In this document: piece by piece, positions 33,391 through 39,223 of the stretch
Numbering within the stretch: the stretch's first letter is position 1
How the letters are laid out: every line of letters begins with the position of its first letter
From: a bacterium UBP15_UBA6099
GTDB lineage: Bacteria; UBP15; UBA6099
Assembly (NCBI GenBank): GCA_002435745.1
Contig: DIWT01000030.1
Span: forward strand, 1-39,223
Reading direction: 5' to 3'
Length of the DNA stretch: 39,223 bases
Position numbers and translations under genes: made by a program
Notes under the pieces: model-generated
The model's input: the letters and a program-made list of their open reading frames with translations, nothing else
What the model was told of the DNA's origin: nothing
Databases searched by the model: none

Positions 33391-35769
33391 ATGAAGCGGC
33401 GCGGGGGGCGTATGGATCTGCTTGAAACGCTGTTCAAGAACAGCTTGATGAGAAAACTCGCGGCGAGGAAGGAATTCAAAGGGGACATCCTCGACACGTT
33501 CAGAGCTTTTATGAAAGTGGGGAGGCCGTCCGACCCCGCGTTTCCGTCCGAGATGTTTCCGCTCGCCGCCCGGTTGTACGGTCGCGGCGCGCTCACTTAC
33601 ATGGCGGTTCAGCCTAACCCCGACTGGGTATGGCCATTTTTTATCGAGCGGCAGTTCGACCCTCATTCGCCTGATTTCGCGGGACGCGGGCATCTCTTCA
33701 TCGCGCTGAACACGACCCACCGCAACTGGACGGCGATAGGCCGCGTCGGCTCGGATCACGAAGCGGTTGTTGATCCGAGGGGGCTTGTCACGCCTCAGTA
33801 TAACGGATGGTCGGTGGATGTCTGGTTGCGGGAAGGCGAAAAGCTTCACGCGCCCTCCCGCATGCCTGAAGTGAAACAGTACAACGTGAACAGGGTTCCC
33901 GTCGTGCGCACGGTGTTCGAGGCGGGCGGCAGGGAGGTTGAGAGCGACGCGTTCGGCGCGATGGTCGCCGGGGTGGAGGCGGTCGTCGTGAGAACGACGG
34001 TCAGGAACACCGGGGCGACGCTGAAGGGCGCGTCGCTGGCGATCAGTCTTAGGCCGTACAACCCGGAGGGGATAAGCGTCGTGTGGGAGGCCGGGGCGGA
34101 CGCCGACGGTTTCTCGGTAAACGGAAAACGCGCTGTCGCTTTCACGGTCGAGCCGGACTCGGTGGACTGCTCGAACGAGGAGGATGGCGACGTCTCGCTG
34201 TCGCTCGGAGCCGGGTTGGGCAGAACGCGGGCGAAGTGCCGTTGCGGTATGGCCACAGCGGTGGCGGAGTTCAGCCTGCCGGTCGAGCCGAGGGCCGAGC
34301 GCGTGTTCTGGTTCGCGATGCCGGTCAAGGCGGGGTCGGCCCCGCGCGAATGGTCGGCTCAGGTACATAACGCCAACCTGAAAAAAGAGTTGGAGGACGT
34401 CCTGCGCCAGTGGAAGGAACGGCTCGCGGGGACGACCCGCGTAGAGATTCCCGATGACAAACTGCAACGGGCTTTCGACGTCAACAAGGCGTACCTTCTG
34501 CTCCTCTGGGACGGAGACGCCATCTGTCCGGGGCCTTTCACTTATCATCATTTCTGGTTCAGGGACGCGGCGTATCAGGTGACGGCTCTCGAAAAAATGG
34601 GGTTCGAGAGGGAGGCTGCTCAGGTCGTCGCCTCTTATCCGGGGCGTCAGCGCAAGGACGGATTCTTCATCTCCCAGAACGGGGAGTGGGACGCCAACGG
34701 TCAGGCGATGTGGACGCTTCTTCAACATTATAAACACACGGGCGACGCGAAGTTTCTCGAATCGGTTTATCCTTCGATCGTCAAAGGCGCGGAATGGATA
34801 AAGAGAAAAAGGATGTCCACGACCACGGACAGGGACAGCGAGGTTTACGGGCTGATGCCGGCCGGGTTCAGCGCGGAGCATCTGGGGCCGAACGATTTTT
34901 TCTACTGGGACGACTTCTGGTGCGCGGCGGGAGTGCGCGCGGCTGCGGAGGCTGCGGAGGCTCTCGGAAAGAAAGAGGACCTCAAGCAGTTCCATCAGGA
35001 GTTCGACCGCTACATGGGGCACATAGAGGCTTCGCTGTCCAAGACCGCGCGGCGGCTCGGCGCGGAACTGATCCCGGCTTCGCCGTACAGGCGCATGAAC
35101 TCCGGCGCCATCGGCTCGGTTTGCGCCCAGTATCCGCTAGAGCTTTATCCGCCCGGCGACGCACGGATGAAAAACACTATCGACGAGCTTCGCCGGTTCT
35201 CGTTCTTTGAGGACGGTTTCTTTCAGAACATGTTTCATTCCGGGGTGAACGCGTATCTGTCGCTGCAGATCGCGCAGTGTTTGGCGAAGAGGGGAGACCT
35301 CTATGCGTGGAAGATGCTCAAACACATTCTTGATCTGGCGACCCCGACTTTCACTTGGCCGGAGGCCGTGCATCCGCGCACGCGGGGCGGCGTGATGGGC
35401 GACGGGCATCACGGATGGGCGGCGGCGGACTTTCTACACATGGTCCGAAACCTGCTGCTCGCAGAGGATGGAGACAGTCTTGTCGTCTTCCCGCTTTTGC
35501 CTCCGGAGTGGGCGGAGGACGGAAAATCCGTTTCCATCTTCGACGCCCCGACTCATTTCGGCAAGATAAATGTTTCGATGAAAATCGAGGGCGGCCGCGC
35601 GTCGGTCTCCTTCGACAATAGGTATTTCAACACTCCGCGACGCATCGAGATTCGTTTCCCGAAAAAGATTTCCACTCTCACCGTGGACGGCAAGAGCGAG
35701 GTTCTGGGATTCACGGACAGGGTGGAACTGGACCCGGAAGTCAAAGCTATAGAGGTCACGTTTTCGTGA
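33391..35769 (+). CDS. Six-hairpin ((alpha/alpha)6) glycoside-hydrolase-like protein
   Basis: The 792-residue protein has an N-terminal beta-rich region (to about 350), an (alpha/alpha)6-barrel domain and a small C-terminal beta domain. The barrel shows HHFWFRDAAYQVTALEKMGF, RKDGFFISQNGEWDANGQAMW and FYWDDFWCAAGVRAA, the acidic and aromatic pattern of GH15/GH63/debranching-type enzymes. The exact family and bond cleaved cannot be fixed by eye. No signal peptide is seen. AAGGAG lies 8 nt before ATG 33391; an upstream in-frame codon at 33334 has no support. It lies 137 nt after the GH38 gene and 37 nt before the next gene, so the two enzymes may act on the same glycan. Confidence 0.8.
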   Translation: MKRRGGRMDLLETLFKNSLMRKLAARKEFKGDILDTFRAFMKVGRPSDPAFPSEMFPLAARLYGRGALTYMAVQPNPDWVWPFFIERQFDPHSPDFAGRGHLFIALNTTHRNWTAIGRVGSDHEAVVDPRGLVTPQYNGWSVDVWLREGEKLHAPSRMPEVKQYNVNRVPVVRTVFEAGGREVESDAFGAMVAGVEAVVVRTTVRNTGATLKGASLAISLRPYNPEGISVVWEAGADADGFSVNGKRAVAFTVEPDSVDCSNEEDGDVSLSLGAGLGRTRAKCRCGMATAVAEFSLPVEPRAERVFWFAMPVKAGSAPREWSAQVHNANLKKELEDVLRQWKERLAGTTRVEIPDDKLQRAFDVNKAYLLLLWDGDAICPGPFTYHHFWFRDAAYQVTALEKMGFEREAAQVVASYPGRQRKDGFFISQNGEWDANGQAMWTLLQHYKHTGDAKFLESVYPSIVKGAEWIKRKRMSTTTDRDSEVYGLMPAGFSAEHLGPNDFFYWDDFWCAAGVRAAAEAAEALGKKEDLKQFHQEFDRYMGHIEASLSKTARRLGAELIPASPYRRMNSGAIGSVCAQYPLELYPPGDARMKNTIDELRRFSFFEDGFFQNMFHSGVNAYLSLQIAQCLAKRGDLYAWKMLKHILDLATPTFTWPEAVHPRTRGGVMGDGHHGWAAADFLHMVRNLLLAEDGDSLVVFPLLPPEWAEDGKSVSIFDAPTHFGKINVSMKIEGGRASVSFDNRYFNTPRRIEIRFPKKISTLTVDGKSEVLGFTDRVELDPEVKAIEVTFS

Positions 35770-35806
35770 TACGGGGATTCCGCCGCGAGGCGGGGACGAG
35801 GGATAA

Positions 35807-37699
35807 ATGAAAAAACCGGGATTGGTTTTTATGCTGCTTGCGGCGCTGTCGTTGGCGGGGCTTGTGGCATCAGGCTGGATTTTAAAAAAGAGGGTCGCTC
35901 ACGAGCGCGCCGACAAAACCGTGCAGATCGTCGTGGACTATCCGTCCATTCTTGCCCTGTCGCCGGACGGCGAATCGGCCCGGCTGGCAGTCGAACGCCT
36001 GACCGAAATCGGCGTTTACAGCTTCGGCGTGTTCGAAACGAGAATCGACGACCTCGTAGGCAACGGGTCGCTGGAAGTGAACACCGTGCCGAATGGCGGA
36101 GCGGGCGGAGGCTGGGAGGCGAAAGTCGCAGACCCAAAGGTATGGGAGCGCGCGTCCTCTTTCTTTGAGGCCCATTTCGGGCCGGGCGCTTGCGACGCGG
36201 CCACAATGATTTGCCGCATCCCGGCGCTCGGGGAAAAAAGATCGGATTTCTCTTTCGGCATCCCCAAATCCGAATACGATTTCAGGACGACTCCAAGACC
36301 GCTTAACACGCCGTTTGAAAAAAGGGAATCCATAGCTCTGAAAATGAAAGCGCTCGACGCGGAGAAAGAGCCGTCGGTAGTGATATTCGACGGGTCCGCC
36401 GTAATGGGCAGCCCGACGCTGATGGAAGCGGCCGTCGAAGAGATGAAACGGCGCGGGGACTGGGCGTTCGGCATGGTGGAAATGACGGCGCAGGAAGGCG
36501 CGCGGACGTTCGCGAAGAAGCTGCCCGGCAGGGTGCTCGTGGCGCACAGCATTTCCGCTGAAGAAATCGCCATTACTCCACAAAGAAAAGCGGTGGAGCG
36601 GTTCAGGCGCGCGGCCCGCGAGCGCGGCGTGCGCGTCCTCTACGTCAGGTTCTATTCCAATATGTACGGACAACCCGCCCGGCAGGAAATCGAGCGCAAC
36701 ATAGAGTATGTGGGCAAAATCGCGGACGCGCTCTGCAAAGACGGATTCGTCATCGGAAAGGCCGAGCCGCAGATACCGCTAATAATTTCCAAACGGTCGC
36801 GCGCGGCGGCGGCGGCGGGCGCGGTGGCGTTCGTCGGTCTGCTTTGCGCGGTGGCGTTCGGGCTGCCGGCTTGGATATCTCTGGCCGCCTCCGTGTTGAC
36901 TCTAGCGGCGATGTTCGCGCTGCCGGAGACCGCCGGGCATTACAGGCAGGCTCTCAAACTCGTTTCTCTGGGAGTCGGCGCGCTCACTCCCGCGCTCGCC
37001 ATCGGCGTCGCTTTCCTCGTCGGGTTGAGGTCGAAGGCCACCCGGTCGGTTCCCGGACTTGGCGAGGCGGTGGCGAGGTGGGCCGCCGCTTGCGCCATCA
37101 CCCTAGCCGGAGCGGCGTTCGCGGCGGCTCTGCTTTCTCACAGGGATTTCTTCCTTCGGCTCGACTCTTTTTCGGGCGTGAAAGTCGCTCTGCTGGTTCC
37201 GCTTGTTCTTGTGGCGGCGCTTTATCTCAGGCACACGGGAGAGACTCTGACGTCTTTTCTGGAATCGCCTGTCAGAAAAGCGGAAGCCGCCGCGTGCGTC
37301 GTTCTTCTCGCGGTGGTCGCCCTGTATCTGTTGCGCTCAGGCAACGAAGCAGGCGGAGCCGTCACATCAGCGGAGGGCGCTCTGCGCTCCCGGCTCGAAG
37401 GCTTGCTGAGCGTCCGGCCCCGGTTCAAGGAGTTCGCCATCGGCCATCCCGCCATGTTGCTTATCGGCGTGGCCCCGCTCGCGAAAAGACGGTACGCGGC
37501 TCTCGTCCTTCTGTTTTTAGGCGTCATCGGGCAGGCGAGTCTGTTCAACACTTTCTGTCACCTGCACACGCCGCTGGAAATCTCTTACATTAGAACGATT
37601 CTCGGAATGATTCTGGGGTTGATTATAGGCGTAGGCGCGAGGACCGCCGCAATGATATTTCTTGAGATCGCCGACGTTTTTACTCTCCCGCGCAAATAG
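35807..37699 (+). CDS. DUF5693-like multi-pass membrane protein
   Basis: The 630-residue protein has an N-terminal membrane anchor (about 5-25), a large extracytoplasmic domain (27-325) and about eight C-terminal membrane segments. The end motif GQASLFNTFCHLHTPLEISYIRT is typical of DUF5693, a family of unknown function. In other bacteria I recall it next to csaB-type polysaccharide pyruvyltransferase genes, which suggests a cell-envelope glycan role; that is inference. GAGGG lies 5 nt before the ATG. It follows the two glycoside hydrolases and ends the operon; no csaB lies in this window. Confidence 0.75.
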   Translation: MKKPGLVFMLLAALSLAGLVASGWILKKRVAHERADKTVQIVVDYPSILALSPDGESARLAVERLTEIGVYSFGVFETRIDDLVGNGSLEVNTVPNGGAGGGWEAKVADPKVWERASSFFEAHFGPGACDAATMICRIPALGEKRSDFSFGIPKSEYDFRTTPRPLNTPFEKRESIALKMKALDAEKEPSVVIFDGSAVMGSPTLMEAAVEEMKRRGDWAFGMVEMTAQEGARTFAKKLPGRVLVAHSISAEEIAITPQRKAVERFRRAARERGVRVLYVRFYSNMYGQPARQEIERNIEYVGKIADALCKDGFVIGKAEPQIPLIISKRSRAAAAAGAVAFVGLLCAVAFGLPAWISLAASVLTLAAMFALPETAGHYRQALKLVSLGVGALTPALAIGVAFLVGLRSKATRSVPGLGEAVARWAAACAITLAGAAFAAALLSHRDFFLRLDSFSGVKVALLVPLVLVAALYLRHTGETLTSFLESPVRKAEAAACVVLLAVVALYLLRSGNEAGGAVTSAEGALRSRLEGLLSVRPRFKEFAIGHPAMLLIGVAPLAKRRYAALVLLFLGVIGQASLFNTFCHLHTPLEISYIRTILGMILGLIIGVGARTAAMIFLEIADVFTLPRK

Positions 37700-37774
37700 C
37701 GCGAATTCACGCAAGCTTATGAAATAACTTGCCTAGCTGAGCGCAACCCTGTCGCGTTAATATTTAAAGCGCGG

Positions 37775-37803
37775 TTGACAACGGCGCGATATCGCGATAT
37801 GAT
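37775..37803 (+). promoter_or_regulatory. Consensus promoter with a palindrome in its spacer
   Basis: A perfect TTGACA (37775-37780), a 17-nt spacer and TATGAT (37798-37803) predict a start at 37810. The spacer contains the perfect 12-bp palindrome CGCGATATCGCG (37785-37796), a plausible operator. Confidence 0.7.
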
Positions 37804-37822
37804 AACTGTAAAGGCTTACGAC
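37804..37822 (+). promoter_or_regulatory. Operator-like repeat, copy 1
   Basis: AACTGTAAAGGCTTACGAC overlaps the predicted start of the regulator gene (about -6 to +13). Its core is TGTAA-N4-TTACG. Copy 2 at 38369-38387 differs at two of 19 positions. Confidence 0.5.
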
Positions 37823-37838
37823 TCAAGGAGGTTGTCTT

Positions 37839-38354
37839 ATGTCTAAACCAATAAAAGAATGGCTGACGCAGGAAGAACTTGAAGCGGAACTGAAACGCGC
37901 GGGCGTTGACCTTGCCGAGGAACGCAGCAACCGGAACGTGCGCCGAGTCCTCTATTATTACAGGTACAAAGGGCTTATCACGCCGCCCATCCGCAAAATG
38001 GTCGGCAAGCGGCTGACTCTTTTTTATCACAACATAGTGATCAGCGAATTCCTCACAATCCGGCTGCTCAAGGAGAAAGGGAAATCTCTCGACGAGATAG
38101 CCGAATACATGAAACAAGGAGCGAAGGCTGAATTCCCGTCCGCCGTGTGCGACGCCGTGAGGGAAGTGGAGGCGCGTTTCGGATTCGAGCAGAACACGGC
38201 CATGATGACCATGTCCGCGCTCAGCAAAGACGGCCAGTTCATCTACCTGAAAGCAAAGAAGAAAAACGTAAAAACGATAAGAGAAGCGCTGCGGCAAATA
38301 GGCTTCGAGCCTGACGCGCTCACGAGCGAAGACATAGACGAGCTTATGAAATAA
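37839..38354 (+). CDS. MerR-like transcriptional regulator
   Basis: The 171-residue protein has a MerR-type winged helix in its N-terminal half. VRRVLYYYRYKGLITPP corresponds to the recognition helix and wing, and LTIRLLKEKGKSLDEIAEYMK to the second helical pair. The first 30 residues form a charged lead absent from short MerR proteins. The C-terminal ~70 residues (from about 100) may bind a ligand or form a dimer; no metal-binding cysteine cluster is visible. AAGGAGG lies 8 nt upstream of the ATG. Its promoter is near consensus and carries dyads, so autoregulation is likely. The next gene encodes a phage tail tube protein preceded by the same operator-like sequence. Confidence 0.8.
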   Translation: MSKPIKEWLTQEELEAELKRAGVDLAEERSNRNVRRVLYYYRYKGLITPPIRKMVGKRLTLFYHNIVISEFLTIRLLKEKGKSLDEIAEYMKQGAKAEFPSAVCDAVREVEARFGFEQNTAMMTMSALSKDGQFIYLKAKKKNVKTIREALRQIGFEPDALTSEDIDELMK

Positions 38355-38368
38355 AAAATTTGCCACAA

Positions 38369-38387
38369 AACTGTAAATGCTTACAAC
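38369..38387 (+). promoter_or_regulatory. Operator-like repeat, copy 2
   Basis: AACTGTAAATGCTTACAAC contains the perfect inverted repeat TGTAA-N4-TTACA (38372-38385). It lies about 40 nt upstream of the tail tube start. A TAAAAT at 38399-38404 could be the -10 of that gene; no -35 is clear. Confidence 0.5.
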
Positions 38388-38427
38388 GCGCTAGGGGTTA
38401 AAATGCATAACAAGGGGGGGAATGATT

Positions 38428-39223
38428 ATGACAACAGGATTGCTGGGGCACATCGGATTGAAACAGGAGGCGGCGTTCGGGGAGGAAGCCTCTCCTCCAA
38501 CAGCGTTTGGCGAAATTTACAGCGAGACCGTATCAATGGACAATAACTTTATTAAGACCGATATTGCGGCAGGTTCAAGGTTCATCTCGAACGCGCCGCC
38601 CGGAAGAATTACCGCTAGCGGGGATGTCTCAATGTATTTGACCCCCGAAGGCATTCTTCCTTTGATTCTGAAGGGCGTGTTAGGACAAGCGCAAAGCGAA
38701 GAAATCACCGCCGGGGTTTATCAACATGTTTTTTCCCCTTTACAGGCTTCAAGACTGCCAAGTTTCACTGTTCAAGCGGACCATGAGGCGTTGTGTCAGA
38801 ACTGGGTCGGCTGTTCATTTTCAAAACTGTTGTTTTCAGCGGCTCCCAACGGTTTTCTCGAGGCTGTCTTGAGCATATTAGCGCAACGACCGGCGGAGAC
38901 GCTTCCCGCAGCTCCTTCTTACTCCGAGCTAAAGCCGCTGACGGCGCACAACGTCGTGTTTACTCTAAACGGAGATTCAAATCTGAATTTTGAAAAGTTC
39001 ACAATTTCGTTCAGCAACAAATTGGAGCCTGTATGGACTATGAGCGGAAAACGCTGGGCTTCTTGCCATGCGGCGCGCGGATTCTCGATGGAAGGAAGCA
39101 TAACGCTTGAGTTTGACTCCGAGTCTGAAATGAGGCGCGTTTGGGGTTCGTCTTCAGCTAACGGGCCGAAAGGCGCAATAGAGCCGGGAAGCCTTAATGT
39201 TACTAAGCCGGTCATAAGAAATT
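38428..39223 (+). CDS. Phage tail tube protein (partial, runs off the window)
   Basis: The frame stays open to the window end, giving the first 265 residues. It matches the Phage_tube_2-type tail tube pattern: GLLGHIGLKQEAAFGE at the start, ASGDVSMYLTPEGILPLILKG, then YQHVFSP with LPSFTVQADHE, a WVGCSFSKL segment, and later FTISFSNKLEP. Such proteins polymerise into the inner tube of siphophage tails or tail-like particles. I chose ATG 38428 because a run of AAGGGGGGG lies 8 nt upstream; ATG 38422 is too close to it. Being first behind a regulator, it may open a prophage late operon or a tailocin-like cluster beyond the window. No integrase, lysis or head gene is visible here. Confidence 0.8.
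   Translation, partial: MTTGLLGHIGLKQEAAFGEEASPPTAFGEIYSETVSMDNNFIKTDIAAGSRFISNAPPGRITASGDVSMYLTPEGILPLILKGVLGQAQSEEITAGVYQHVFSPLQASRLPSFTVQADHEALCQNWVGCSFSKLLFSAAPNGFLEAVLSILAQRPAETLPAAPSYSELKPLTAHNVVFTLNGDSNLNFEKFTISFSNKLEPVWTMSGKRWASCHAARGFSMEGSITLEFDSESEMRRVWGSSSANGPKGAIEPGSLNVTKPVIRN

Noticed and set aside
33361..35022. 553-codon open frame on the minus strand
   Set aside because: It lies antisense to the six-hairpin glycosidase gene. The product is Arg/His/Pro-rich and matches no fold; it is a shadow of GC-rich codons.
1..39223. CRISPR array, insertion sequence, rRNA or replication origin
   Set aside because: No regularly spaced repeats, transposase motifs, rRNA-like stretches or DnaA-box clusters were seen on either strand.

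Overview
The window looks like an ordinary chromosomal segment of a Gram-negative-type, moderately GC-rich bacterium, with two A+T-richer accessory patches and the edge of a phage-tail-like cluster at the right end. Both tRNAs (Arg-CCT, Gly-CCC) lack an encoded CCA. The mix of core genes (mltG, folP, rlmN, proS, mscL), class III cyclases, a PAS hybrid kinase, a GH38 mannosidase and a DUF5693-type protein suggests an environmental or uncultured lineage. I cannot name the phylum from sequence alone.

Layout. 1-3500: zinc-ribbon membrane protein, tRNA-Arg, PAS/PAS hybrid histidine kinase, MscL. 3697-7299 (+): mltG, radical SAM protein, folP and a small zinc protein, tightly packed; a 17-codon mini-ORF links the first two through ATGA overlaps. 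7366-9095: rlmN and a divergent thiE/tenI-type gene. 9219-11019: A+T-rich restriction-modification pair (NotI-family nuclease and Dam-type adenine methyltransferase). 11263-15119: long-chain acyl-CoA synthetase, proS, tRNA-Gly. 15180-16459: A+T-rich patch with a PIN toxin expressed from an apparently leaderless promoter, a small overlapping antitoxin candidate and an unknown Cys-rich protein.

16658-23718 (-) is one operon read right to left: cyclase, two multi-pass membrane proteins, a second cyclase, then an O-antigen-ligase-like/TPR protein, with ATGA overlaps at two junctions. The two cyclases have complementary active-site losses, so only a heterodimer would assemble a complete ATP site. 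This is the most interesting observation here.

23870-27967: YdjM-like membrane hydrolase, organophosphate-type MFS antiporter, Na+/Ca2+ exchanger-type antiporter, amidohydrolase-2 protein. 28205-30298 (-): secreted S15/CocE-like hydrolase with Ca-binding-like loops. 30575-37699 (+): GH38 alpha-mannosidase, a six-hairpin glycosidase-like protein and a DUF5693-like membrane protein, probably a glycan-processing operon. Its promoter overlaps a CRP-like palindrome. 37839-39223: a MerR-like regulator with a consensus promoter, then a phage tail tube gene cut by the window end; a near-identical 19-nt operator-like sequence precedes both genes.
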